From: Homalodisca vitripennis
Lineage: Eukaryota; Arthropoda; Insecta; Hemiptera; Cicadellidae
Assembly: GCF_021130785.1 (NCBI RefSeq)
Contig: NW_025777556.1
Coordinates: 32,292 to 96,291, forward strand
Direction of reading: 5' to 3'
DNA: 64,000 nt
Positions 11,321 to 19,699 of this stretch are shown in pieces (position 1 is the first letter of the stretch; the number at the start of each line of letters is the position of its first letter). The notes under the pieces were generated by a model that was not told where the DNA came from, did no database searches, and worked only from the letters and a program-made list of their open reading frames with translations. The position numbers and the translations under genes were made by a program.

Positions 11321-12507
11321 ATTTCTCTAATATCGTTCTTAATCACATCATAGGCTAAAAATTTCTCAGAGACAACAACAACATAACAAATCGCGTTTGT
11401 AACAGCTTTTTGAAAATCCATATTGATAATTATATCGTTCTTTGAACCAGAAATATTTGTCAAACTCTTTGTTGTATCAATGACATAAATAGGTCTATTC
11501 GCTAAAAATTCTTTAGGATTGTAATACATTTCCTTATTATTACAGTAAACTTTCTTAAAATCTTGATACATCTGATACATGATTCTGAAAAGATCTCCTG
11601 AAATGTTTAAGTTTTGTAATTCATCTGGATAATAAGAACCGTTCAATTTTACTCTGATATTTTTTACATTCAAACTATCAAACTTTGAAGGATTTTTTTC
11701 TTGATTATTCTGTCTATCTGTTTGAAAACCTATAATAACGAACTTGGGATTGAAGATATTTCTATAAATGTTTGTAATATCGAACGAATAAGTTGTTCCG
11801 GAAATACCTTTTTGTTCAATACATTGCCAATCTAGAAAATTAAACATAATGTTTTGACTTTTTGTAATTTCATCAATCAACCTAATTTTACTCGTGGTTT
11901 AATAATCAATCATTGGAACTCTAATAAAAAAATCTGTAATTGTTATTTTTCCATCAACAGGCATAACATTTCCAGTTGCAGTCTTCAGAATCACATCATC
12001 GTCTTCTGCTCTTATAAAACTTAGATAAAATCCTCCTTTATAGATCGGAATAGTAACATTTTCAAAAAATCCTAATCCAAAATGAGATAAATTTCCAGCT
12101 GCTTCAAAAACACCAAATTTAAAATCTGATTCAAAGCCATTAGAAGTTTGAGAAATAACATCACTTTTTGAATACGAAATAGTTCCTTTAATTGTGCTTA
12201 ATTGGCCACAGTTTTCGACTTCTTCTATCAATTTATTGTGTTTTCTTACTTCAATCTTAGAAAATAAAAACGGTATAAAATTATCGATTAATCTAACATT
12301 ATCAGTTCCAAGATATGCTTGACCATCTTGTTTTGTTAAAGTTCCATAAATATAAAACTGGAAGTTAGACGAGCAAAAGTTATCTCCAAAATCAATATTA
12401 AACTCAGTTCTTTTATTCGGTTCATTCAAATGTTGTTTACTAATTGGATAGAAATTTTTAAACTCCGCCCTTTCAATATCACTAGCATATTTTCTGTAGT
12501 CCGCCAT
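11314..12507 (-). pseudogene. Major capsid protein (double jelly-roll), interrupted by TAA
   Basis: ATG at 12507 overlaps TAAATG. Codons 1-202 include the conserved Polinton capsid segment NFIPFLFSKIEVRKHNKLIEE and CGQLSTIKG. A single in-frame TAA at 11899-11901 follows, and the same frame then runs to TAG at 11314-11316. The second part has the family's C-terminal pattern of a PIYVIDTTK segment, a strand-rich block and a VSEKFLAYD end. About 398 codons in total, a little short for the family. The protein would form the pseudo-hexameric capsomers of the virion. The lone in-frame TAA makes this a pseudogene unless it is read through. Confidence 0.85.
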
Positions 12508-12628
12508 TTAATAAGAGAAAATTTAGAAATTTTAAACATCATGTATCATTTTTTCTTCGAATTAATGTACGTTTTTATAAGAAAAGATATAAATTTTAGT
12601 AAAATAATTAAAAAGATTAGAGTCATTT

Positions 12629-13027
12629 TTAATGATCTACTTCGTCATATTCAGGATTCTCTTCCTTAAATTTTGCAATTTCGGCCACATATTTCAATAA
12701 AATCTGCACAGGATAGTAACCGCTATCTATAATATTATTCCAATCAACTGTCTCTTTATTTTCATCCAAAAACTTTATACTCAAGTGTTGATAGAGGCAA
12801 AGAACAGACATATGATCTTTTAATTGATAATGTATATTTTCTTGAATGAACTCTGGGGACAGAGTTTGATATTTTGCAATGTTATACCAATTCAATTTGT
12901 TTACGTATAATCTCATCATATCTTCGGATAATTCATATTTTTGAGAAATGTCATCCCAATGTTCTTTTTTCAAATCTCTTTCGTGTTGCATTATAAAAAG
13001 ATCGAAAGCACTGTAATGTCCCGCCAT
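12629..13027 (-). CDS. YQxLSxxFI repeat protein (132 aa)
   Basis: Unrecognised beyond its repeats. Two units are visible: WYNIAKYQTLSPEFIQEN and VLCLYQHLSIKFLDEN, followed by VDWNNII. The TIR gene carries a third match (QYQDLSIKFIKQN). Repeats of this type, with the tryptophan-containing linker, are found in large DNA virus proteins, where their role is mostly unknown. ATG lies seven bases after TAAAT. It sits between the capsid gene and a small zinc ribbon, on the same strand. Intact. Confidence 0.65.
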   Translation of the reverse strand: MAGHYSAFDLFIMQHERDLKKEHWDDISQKYELSEDMMRLYVNKLNWYNIAKYQTLSPEFIQENIHYQLKDHMSVLCLYQHLSIKFLDENKETVDWNNIIDSGYYPVQILLKYVAEIAKFKEENPEYDEVDH

Positions 13028-13049
13028 CTCTATTTATGAGGGAAAAATT

Positions 13050-13193
13050 TCAAGTTTTTATAAATTGACTCTTTTTTGAGTTACATTCAGCACATGTTCC
13101 CGAAATTCTTTTAACTCCGTTAATGTTTGCATAGTATTTTATATCATTTGTGGCAGTTTTCTCTTTGCACCTCACACAATATACGAGCGTCAT
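13050..13193 (-). CDS. Free-standing zinc ribbon (47 aa)
   Basis: A 47-codon gene starting in a TAAATG context just 4 bases after the stop of the upstream fibre-like gene. It has two pairs of cysteines, CVRC at residues 6-9 and CAEC at 34-37, then a KKSQFIKT tail. The same pattern (CHKC, an NG turn, CSKC, NKSKFIK) forms the first 48 residues of the integrase of this element, so the two are homologous. It may be a DNA-binding accessory. The sequence is short but the paired CxxC, start signal and homology support it. Confidence 0.75.
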   Translation of the reverse strand: MTLVYCVRCKEKTATNDIKYYANINGVKRISGTCAECNSKKSQFIKT

Positions 13194-13197
13194 TTAT

Positions 13198-14145
13198 TTA
13201 GGGAAAATCTGATCCTTCTGCTTCTTCTATTACTTCAGGAAATAATTTCTTTGTAACGTTTAATCTAAAAAATTCAAAATTTTCTGTAAGAAAATTTAAT
13301 TGTTCTTCTAATTTTTGAAATTTGACAGCATAAGAATCATTGTATTCAACAAATTTATGACCAATATTCTCAAAAGTTTTCGTAGCATCTAAACCAAACT
13401 TATCAAAAGACTCTTTAAATTTAGTAAGTTTTTCATTAATTTCACCAACATCGTCTACTGATCTTCTATTTCTGGCTTCTAACTTGTCATAGACTTCTGT
13501 TGTAAAATCTTTAACATGCTGTTTATGATTCTCATAATTTTGTTTTAGTTCATTAAACATTTTAATAGGATCTTCTAATTGAATCATTACAACAACATCA
13601 AATGGATTAATTCCTTTACTAACACTGCTAATTCTTTTTCCTTTAAAATCTAAGGCATTTTTAACATTCGGATCATGTAAATCAACAATATCGATGTTTT
13701 CTGATAATTTTAGAGGTTTTAAAATTTGTTCTTTAACAACAACATCATGTTTGTCAATACCAGGTCGAACACCGACAATTCTTTTTTTATTAGCCAAACT
13801 AACATAATTCTTTTCAACTTTGATCGCTTCAGTAATTTTATCAGCTTTTTAGATATGAGACATTAAATTGGTAAATAATTTTTTTACACCATCATCAACT
13901 TCTTTTTCCAATGTTTTTATTTTATCAGCAACTTCATTTGAACTCATGAAATTTGCAAGTTTGTTATCATATTCTGCTTTAAAATCTTCAATCTCGATAG
14001 CAAACATATCTGAATCTGGAAGGTTTTGTAATAAATTTTCTAACTTGTTATCAAACTCATTTCTCAAACTATCAAAATTGAAACTATTATCTACATTTTG
14101 AATAATTTGTGTACCAAATACGTCAAAAATATTTTGTGAATCCAT
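13198..14145 (-). pseudogene. Coiled-coil fibre-like protein, interrupted by TAA
   Basis: I choose ATG 14145, preceded directly by TAAAT, over an upstream ATG that lies inside the protease gene. The first ~98 codons are coiled-coil and acidic. An in-frame TAA at 13849-13851 interrupts, then the same frame continues to 13198. The second part has two related units, RIVGVRPGIDKHDVVVKEQ and RISSVSKGINPFDVVVM, reminiscent of the tail-fibre neck repeat in which a strand is followed by P, a D, and a V-rich end; after these comes a long coiled coil. About 315 codons in all. The role as a spike or fibre is inferred from the repeats and the virion-gene neighbourhood. Confidence 0.6.
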
Positions 14146-14554
14146 ATTTATTAAGCAATAATTTGTTAACAACTTCTTTAAAATCTTTACCATTACTCAG
14201 TTCATTCAAAACAAAAACACATAAATGGCCACAAATTGGGGGATCTTTATAGTCTTGAATCTGAGAATCATTGTAGTAGACGCTTGATTTTTTCAAATAT
14301 TTAATCAATTCTATAGGTGGTTTGTCCTCAATTCTTCCATACGAATCAAAATAATATGCATTCTTATCATTTTTATAATAACAAATCCAATGTGTTCCAC
14401 TTCCCATAATCGAGTCTAAATTCACAATTCCACACTCAAATTTCTTAACTTTTTCAGGTAATGTATCTCTCATGAAGATTCCTCTAAAATGTTTAATATT
14501 TTTGCAGATTTCTTCCAATTCTCCGAATGTTAAAGGTTTAAATTTTTTTTTCAA
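14123..14554 (-). CDS. Adenovirus-type (C5/Ulp1-like) maturation protease
   Basis: A conserved Polinton protease with the catalytic triad visible. Counting from the frame's first codon (a TTG at 14554), these are H55 in GTHWICYY, D70 in YFDSYG and C108 in CGHLCVFVL, with Q98 or Q100 as the oxyanion residue. The ECGIVNLD and RGIFMRDTLP blocks are also typical. There is no ATG before residue 28, and no TAAATG, unlike its neighbours. The true start is therefore lost or shifted, possibly by one base in an A-run at about 14540. The reading frame overlaps the upstream gene by 17 bases and the fibre-like gene start by 23. It would cleave virion precursors. Confidence 0.9.
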   Translation of the reverse strand: MKKKFKPLTFGELEEICKNIKHFRGIFMRDTLPEKVKKFECGIVNLDSIMGSGTHWICYYKNDKNAYYFDSYGRIEDKPPIELIKYLKKSSVYYNDSQIQDYKDPPICGHLCVFVLNELSNGKDFKEVVNKLLLNKYGFTKYF

Positions 14555-14987
14555 TGTTTGATTTCACGTAATTCAAAGTTTTTTCATCTAATCCAGATCC
14601 TGTAACATCTTCCAACTCTTTATCTAACCAATTTAAAATGTTTCGAACAATAGGAATCACATCTTTTTTAACGATTGGAGCAGCTTTACGAACATAAGGA
14701 ACAACATTTTTAACAACTGGAATATTTTCTCCAAAATCTAATAAATCTTTCAAAAGTCCACCATTTTTGAGTTCTTTCAACTGATTATACGAAAATTCTA
14801 TTCTGACACCTTTATCGTTTTTCTTATGTTTTTCGAGTTTATTGTATTGTCTATTTGTTAAAAATATCTTATCTTCGCCATTTTTTAGTTGATCTATTTT
14901 AAATTGAATACTAACGGGTATTTTCTTCTTAAAAGCGGATTTTATTTTTTCTTTCTGATTTTTGCTGAAATTTACGTTCACCTCCAT
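14538..14987 (-). CDS. Polinton minor virion protein (149 aa)
   Basis: Intact, with ATG in the TATATAAATG signal. The N-terminal 75 residues carry two strands of the kind VSIQFKIDQLKNG and VRIEFSYNQLKELKNGG, with LTNRQYNKLEKHKK between; this is a recurrent Polinton family. The C-terminal half has the V/I/P-rich stretch NIPVVKNVVPYVRKAAPIVKK, resembling the amphipathic region of adenovirus minor core/membrane-active proteins. Near the end, VTGSG resembles the (M/I/L)xGx-G cleavage site of adenovirus-type proteases. It lies next to the protease. The virion role is inferred from family and context. Confidence 0.7.
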   Translation of the reverse strand: MEVNVNFSKNQKEKIKSAFKKKIPVSIQFKIDQLKNGEDKIFLTNRQYNKLEKHKKNDKGVRIEFSYNQLKELKNGGLLKDLLDFGENIPVVKNVVPYVRKAAPIVKKDVIPIVRNILNWLDKELEDVTGSGLDEKTLNYVKSNIEKKI

Positions 14988-14995
14988 TTATATAG

Positions 14996-16304
14996 TTAAA
15001 ATTTCAAGTTCTCTTCGATTCCCATTCCTAGTTTTCTCTTCAAAAACATTGCTCCAGCTGTTGGAAGCGCAACAAATCTTTCACCTAAACTAGCATCTTT
15101 TGATAAAAATCTATCCATTGCCTTATCTTGCAAAACTTTATCTGCGATATGTCTGGAATTTGTGTCTCTATGTTTTGCATAAAAAATATCGTGTTCCATA
15201 GCAGCTTGATCTAATTTATTTATACCAGGATCTCCTCTTTTTAGTCTTTTTTCGAGTTTTGTGCCAGGCCCCAGATACTGATAAGTTGGTACGTGTAATT
15301 CAAAAAGTTAATTTTTGATAAAATCATTCAAAAGTCCACTACCCTCAATCATAGATGAACTTATTGCCGGCAAAATTCGTTTTAAATATTTAATTCCATC
15401 AGGTTTTTCAATCACCTCATCAAGTTTGTTCGAAATAAAATCTTTAATCGCTTTCTTTTCGTTCAAAAAATTGTTGTTTCCAGCCTTTTCTTGAGCATAA
15501 ATATAATTAATAATTCCATCGAGTTTTGTCAAATCGTCGATATATATGTATTCAATCTTATTATCACTGTATTTTCTCACACCTGATCCTTCGATTCTTT
15601 TTTCCCAAATTGGTTTTAATCAAATTGAGATATTTTTTACCTTTACTTGACTTTGGTTTCTTAGTTGATGGATCATTATTTTTGTAAATTGAATCAGATT
15701 TCCATAAAATTTCAGTATACTTTTTCAAGTCTTCTTCAGAATATAAACCGTCTTTTGGAACATCAGTGCCTGTTAATAATCTCCATAAACCTTGAGTTCC
15801 TTCATATGTTTTTTCATTAATAATGATATCATTATGCTCAAAATTCACGGGCAAATTTCCAATCATAAAACTTTTCTTTTTTCTGTCCCAATACAAACCA
15901 AATTTATCATCCTTTGCTCTAGGAAGAAATTTTTTACCAATTTCACCAATTATTATATCCGTTGTTCCAGGACTTATTGGTTCAACTATGGTAGAGTCTT
16001 CAATGATTCGAGGTCTAAATGGTGTTGAAGATGGTAATTTTGGCAATTCAAACTCAGATTCTGGTATCGAAATATCAGCAAATTGTCGTACAACTGGAAC
16101 CAAATTCATCAAATTTTGATTATCGCTTAAAACATTTTCAATTTTACCTTCAACATTTTTAATTGCAGAAGTTACAGGTTGATTAATTTTTTGAATAAAT
16201 TCTTGTTCTTTTTCATCAATTCGAATCTGTTCTTTAAATTCTTTGATTAATTTCTTTTCTATTTGATCAAGTTTTTTTGCTTCTTCTGAAGTTACGTTCG
16301 CCAT
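14996..16304 (-). pseudogene. Virion protein with PLA2-like C-terminal domain (frameshift and TAA)
   Basis: ATG 16304 follows a TAAATAAATG signal. The first ~240 codons include a coiled-coil region, then YWDRKKKSFMIGNLPV and GTQGLWRLLTGTD and NDPSTKKPKSSKGKK, a widely conserved Polinton protein. A +1 shift in an A-run at about 15590 moves the frame to 15580-15308, which ends at an in-frame TAA (15308-15310). The frame then continues to 14996 through GPGTKLEKRL and the HD dyad in EHDIFYAKH, with a second HIAD block. These are the calcium loop and catalytic dyad pattern of parvovirus-type phospholipase A2. The domain is thought to help particles cross membranes. Two I-E-G-S-G sites resemble adenoviral protease sites. 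Confidence 0.8.
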
Positions 16305-16321
16305 TTATTTAGGAAAATTTT

Positions 16322-16516
16322 GAAACGTAAACGTGGAACGTGGAAACGTGAACACGAAACGTGAACACGGAACGTAAAACGTGAACGTGGAACGTGAAAC
16401 ACGAACGTGGAACGTAAAAACGTGAACACGAAACGAGAACACGAAACGTGGAACGTAAAACGTGAACGTGGAACGTAAAAACGAGAACACGAAACGTAAA
16501 CGTGAACGTAAAAACA
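16322..16516. repeat. CpG-rich ACGT minisatellite between two virion genes
   Basis: About 195 bases of imperfect 10-12-base units such as AACGTGAACACG and GAACGTAAA, with roughly 20 ACGT tetramers, in a region that is otherwise AT-rich. It lies just upstream of the start of the PLA2-like gene and just downstream of the packaging ATPase gene (stop at 16534). Open frames of 70-77 codons across it encode only F/S/R/V repeats and are not genes. A transcription or packaging role is possible but unproven. Confidence 0.85.
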
Positions 16517-16533
16517 TGAAAACAACTAGATTA

Positions 16534-17196
16534 TCACACGTTTATATTAGAAAATTTATTCAAATATTTACCATTTTTAGGCTTCAAAGTTAGATTAATA
16601 GTTAAAAATCCATAGTCTTCTTTCCAAATTTTATTACATAATTCATTAAAGTGGTTAAAACTCATATCAGATCCCACATAATTGTTGTAAATCTTTCTCG
16701 AATAGTGATCGTCTTGCTTAAAAACACACAACATATTCAAATTATTTCTTATAACTTGTTTATCAACCATTGAAAAGCATTGAGAAAGATAGATACAAGA
16801 TATGTTTTTGTGACGAGACATTACGAAATATTCCTTAATAACGTCCTGATTTTCCAAAATACAATCATCAAAAACGATTAAAGAATTTGGTTTACATTCG
16901 CTTAAGTAAACTATGTCCTCAGAAGCATTATAAAAATGTGATATTTTTTTGTTTAAGTTTTTCTCAATATTTTCAAATCTTTCTTGTAATTTTTTATAGG
17001 CGTCTTGTTCTAAAGATTTACTAAAAACATACAAATTGGAATAAGGAATCAACCTATTGTAGATAAAATTCAATAGTAAAGTTGTTTTTCCACATCCACT
17101 TGAACCAACAATTAACAATCTGATTGGTTGATCTTTCTTATTTTCTTCAAACGTTTGAAGTTTTATCTGATCTTTTTGCTTTAAAAATTTCTCCAT
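16534..17196 (-). CDS. A32/FtsK-like genome-packaging ATPase
   Basis: An intact 220-residue protein. Walker A is VGSSGCGKTTLL at residues 30-41, Walker B is SLIVFDD at 105-111, and YLSQ at 136-139 follows an arginine-containing MSRHKN block, as in the A32-like packaging ATPases. The length is normal for a Polinton. It would drive DNA into the empty capsid. ATG overlaps a TAAATG whose core, ATTTAAAT, is palindromic and is shared with the divergent penton gene starting 14 bases away. Confidence 0.95.
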   Translation of the reverse strand: MEKFLKQKDQIKLQTFEENKKDQPIRLLIVGSSGCGKTTLLLNFIYNRLIPYSNLYVFSKSLEQDAYKKLQERFENIEKNLNKKISHFYNASEDIVYLSECKPNSLIVFDDCILENQDVIKEYFVMSRHKNISCIYLSQCFSMVDKQVIRNNLNMLCVFKQDDHYSRKIYNNYVGSDMSFNHFNELCNKIWKEDYGFLTINLTLKPKNGKYLNKFSNINV

Positions 17197-17212
17197 TTAA
17201 ATAGCGAAAATG
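17193..17212. promoter_or_regulatory. Divergent start region of ATPase and penton genes
   Basis: Only 13 bases separate the two start codons. The palindrome ATTTAAAT lies here, giving TAAAT on both strands. On the minus strand it overlaps the ATPase ATG, and on the plus strand it precedes the penton ATG by about nine bases. This compact arrangement suggests one bidirectional promoter that co-expresses two virion genes. Confidence 0.6.
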
Positions 17213-17944
17213 AAGCTGTTCAAGTTGACTTCAGAAAGCTCTCAATTATTTTTAAACTTGGAACATCCTATTCATTTAGAGGAAGAATCAAATTATTTCA
17301 TCGGTTTAAGCGGTTTTTATTCTGACAATTTTGTAATAAATATTAGTGAAAGTTCTCCTTATTGTATAGGATTTAGTGAGAAGAACATAACAAAATATTA
17401 TGGTTTAAACAAAAGAGATTATACTTTCGATCAAATAAAAAATTCCCTTAAAAATTATCTGAAAACATTCAAACAATCAGATAAATCTTTAAACTTTGAC
17501 GAAAACAAGTTTGAAATGCAAAAAAATTATCTCTCTAATAAAATTCAAATAAAATCACCAGTAAGAATAATGTTTTCAGCAATTATTGTAGATTTATTAG
17601 GGTTTGTTCAAGAAACTATTGAGCCAAATCAGGTATATTTAGGAAATAAAACGCCAAAATTTAGACCGTTCGATGTAATTGAAGTGCACTGTAATCTCGT
17701 TGAACCTAGTTTTGAAAATCATACCGAAAATTTACACAAAGAATCTGAAATTTTGTACACTTTTTTCCCAAATGTTGCTTATGGATCAAAAATCAGTGAA
17801 AAACCGAATGAAATTGATTATATTCCAATTAGAAAAAATATTAAAAGAATTCAAAAAATCGTTCTAACTATACAAGACTCTGAGGGAAATTTATTAAATA
17901 ATGAGAGTAAAACAACAATATATTTAAGATTGTCGAAAGAATGA
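17210..17944 (+). CDS. Penton (minor capsid) protein, single jelly-roll
   Basis: An intact 244-residue protein of the Polinton minor capsid family. Landmarks are an N-terminal FLNLEHPIHLEEESNYFIGL, YTFDQIKNSLKNYL, a central LGFVQETIEPNQ, IEVHCNLVEPSFEN, ILYTFFPNVAYGSKI, YIPIRKNIKRIQKIVLTI and a C-terminal IYLRLSKE. These blocks occur in the same order in Polintons generally. The protein would form pentameric vertices of the capsid. It is divergent from the ATPase and is one of the few large genes here without any lesion. Confidence 0.9.
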   Translation: MKLFKLTSESSQLFLNLEHPIHLEEESNYFIGLSGFYSDNFVINISESSPYCIGFSEKNITKYYGLNKRDYTFDQIKNSLKNYLKTFKQSDKSLNFDENKFEMQKNYLSNKIQIKSPVRIMFSAIIVDLLGFVQETIEPNQVYLGNKTPKFRPFDVIEVHCNLVEPSFENHTENLHKESEILYTFFPNVAYGSKISEKPNEIDYIPIRKNIKRIQKIVLTIQDSEGNLLNNESKTTIYLRLSKE

Positions 17945-17984
17945 TGAATCAAGGGGGGACCGAATCGTTCTTACCTTCAAACTT

Positions 17985-18045
17985 TCAAAAAAACACTGTT
18001 TTTATCAATGAATCTGGACTTTACACTCAAAATAAAAATTACTAG
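17985..18045 (+). pseudogene. Relic of a second BRO-N gene
   Basis: About 20 codons here, including NTVFINESGLY and ending at a TAG, match the NESGLY block of the BRO-N gene 300 bases downstream both in protein and at the DNA level. The rest is gone. It suggests an earlier tandem BRO duplication or a partial replacement. The 40 bases before it have no similarity that I can see. Confidence 0.65.
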
Positions 18046-18066
18046 TTAAATTTCTTTTCTATCTAA

Positions 18067-18877
18067 ATGGAGACAGTTGTAGATCTAATAAATAATCAAC
18101 TCAAATTCAATAATACAGAAATTTTTACGATTGTTGACGAAAATAACGAAATTTGGTTCAAAGCAAAAGATGTTGCAGAAATTTTAGAATATGAAAACAC
18201 GAGGCAAGCTATCATAAATAATGTCGATAATGACGATAAAACAACTTTTGAATGTATAAATTACAGGAGTCTATCCCATAGACCCCGAGAAAATATTCAA
18301 AAACATACTATTTTCGTTAATGAATCTGGACTTTATTCTTTAATTTTGAGATCTAATAAGCCAGAATCGAAATTGTTTAAAAAGTGGGTTACAAAAGAAG
18401 TTTTGCCAAGTATTCGTTAATTTTGTGAGTACAAACTTGAAAACAAGATTAAATATTTAGAGGACGAAGTTAAACACTTGCAAATTAAAGATGAAATAAA
18501 AACGGAAATAATCGCAAAACAAAGTGTAAAAATTGACTTAATGAAACCAGACCTTGTTTGTAAAGATTTTGATAAGAAAAAACACCATGTTTTTGTATTA
18601 ATTAAAAAGAATCACAATGTGGGAATATCCTTATTACGTTATCAGAGCTCAAAAGAGAGAAATACCGAAAAGATTGAAAGAACTTGAAATTGATTACCCA
18701 GAAATGGAAATTTTATTAAGACATGGAGATCCAAATAGTATAAATCTCTACAACCAAATGAAAGAATCTTTGAATATTTTATACAACGGAAATCATTTTA
18801 CTACAAATATGGCAGAATCTCGACTGATTTATAGAATATCTAAATTACACAATGAAAATGTTTCTAAATTTTACTAA
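18067..18877 (+). pseudogene. BRO family gene (BRO-N plus C-terminal domain), broken
   Basis: ATG overlaps TAAATG. Codons 1-117 form a BRO-N domain: FTIVDENNEIWFKAKDVAEIL, then FVNESGLYSLIL and FKKWVTKEVLPSIR. An in-frame TAA at 18418-18420 replaces a position where the family usually has K after SIR. The frame then continues through a coiled coil and HHVFVLIKKN, and a +1 shift at about 18610-18640 leads to YPYYVIRAQKREIPKRLKEL and a RHGDPNSINLYNQ C-terminus, resembling the C-terminal domain of BRO/KilA proteins of insect viruses. BRO proteins bind DNA and are common in baculoviruses, entomopoxviruses and ascoviruses. In a Polinton it is an accessory gene gained by exchange. Confidence 0.85.
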
Positions 18878-19211
18878 AAACTCTCGATTTATTATATTTT
18901 GTTTGTAAATGTTTAGCATAACTAGGTAACCAATATAGAATTTTTTTTTCATATTCACAAGGCGTTTCGTTTTTATAACTTTCGCTGAAAATTTTTTTAG
19001 CACAATCTTTGCAAAAAGCATCTTTTTTATCTTTACTATACTGCCAGTTATTAAATTCAGAAATATTTTTAATTTCTTTACAAAAGTAACACTTTTTCTC
19101 TTCTAAAGTTAATTTGTCCATTTTATCATATAATTCCTTACAATAACAGTCTTTTCTATTCTTTTCCTTATAAAATTCTTGACACTTTGTACATTTCTTT
19201 TGAGACTCCAT
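18864..19211 (-). CDS. Zinc-finger protein, tandem paralogue 2 (115 aa)
   Basis: It has CTKC, a degraded CYCK, CYFC and CKDC pairs in two zinc-ribbon-like units joined by KNISEFNNWQYSKDKK. It is clearly paralogous to the gene at 19229-19627, but the first unit lacks about 16 residues between its cysteine pairs and looks damaged. The C-terminus (CEYEKKILYWLPSYAKHLQTKYN) is intact here. ATG is in the TATATAAATG signal. The last bases overlap the convergent BRO gene end by 14. Similar CxxC/CKDC units occur in phage and large-virus proteins next to nucleases; function unknown. Confidence 0.6.
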   Translation of the reverse strand: MESQKKCTKCQEFYKEKNRKDCYCKELYDKMDKLTLEEKKCYFCKEIKNISEFNNWQYSKDKKDAFCKDCAKKIFSESYKNETPCEYEKKILYWLPSYAKHLQTKYNKSRVFSKI

Positions 19212-19228
19212 TTATATAGAAAAAATTA

Positions 19229-19627
19229 TTACACACTGAAAATGTTAAACTCTCGACTTATGATATTTGGTTTGTAAATGTTTAGCATAACTAGGTAACC
19301 ATTGAAGAGTTCTTCCACATTCGCAATGAGTCGGTTACTTTGGCTTTCTCGGAAATTTCTTCTAGCACAATCCTTACAAAAAGCTTGTTTTTTATCTTTA
19401 CTATAATGCCAGTTGTGAAATTCTGAAATATTCTTAATTTCTTTACAAATACAACATTCTTTCTCTTCTAAAGTGAATTTTTCTATTTTTTCGTATAATT
19501 CTCTCTCATATTTACTACGACAATCCTTACACATAGACCCTAATCCTTCTTTTTTATTCTTATTTTTATAAAAAGCTTCAAAATCCTTAAATTCTTGACA
19601 CTTTGTACATTTCTTTTGAGACTCCAT
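19229..19627 (-). CDS. Zinc-finger protein, tandem paralogue 1 (132 aa)
   Basis: Two complete zinc-ribbon-like units: CTKC...CKDC, including KNKNKKEGLGSMCKDC, and CCICKEIKNISEF...CKDC. ATG in the TATATAAATG signal and the first nine codons (MESQKKCTK) are identical to the neighbour. After SQSN the frame departs from the paralogue, and the matching C-terminus (GYLVMLNIYKPN region) lies in another frame, so there is a frameshift at about 19330. Each paralogue thus keeps the part the other lost. Probably DNA-binding; unproven. Confidence 0.6.
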   Translation of the reverse strand: MESQKKCTKCQEFKDFEAFYKNKNKKEGLGSMCKDCRSKYERELYEKIEKFTLEEKECCICKEIKNISEFHNWHYSKDKKQAFCKDCARRNFRESQSNRLIANVEELFNGYLVMLNIYKPNIISREFNIFSV

Positions 19628-19699
19628 TTATATAGAAAAAATTATAGCTTTGACTTTCTCAATTCATATTCATAAAACTTTCCGGTTATTTCTTCTTAT

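Noticed and set aside
13198..13797. Separate 199-codon gene starting at 13797
   Set aside because: The first codon is TTG. The frame continues upstream to an in-frame TAA and then the 14145 start, so I treat it as one interrupted gene.
16292..16525. Frames of 70-77 codons rich in F, S, R and V
   Set aside because: They translate the ACGT minisatellite in two frames and have no start signal.
11899..18420. Recoded stop codons (TAA read as lysine or glutamine)
   Set aside because: TAA also ends intact genes of the same element (OB-like gene, polymerase, BRO), so a reassigned code is not supported; decay or error is simpler.
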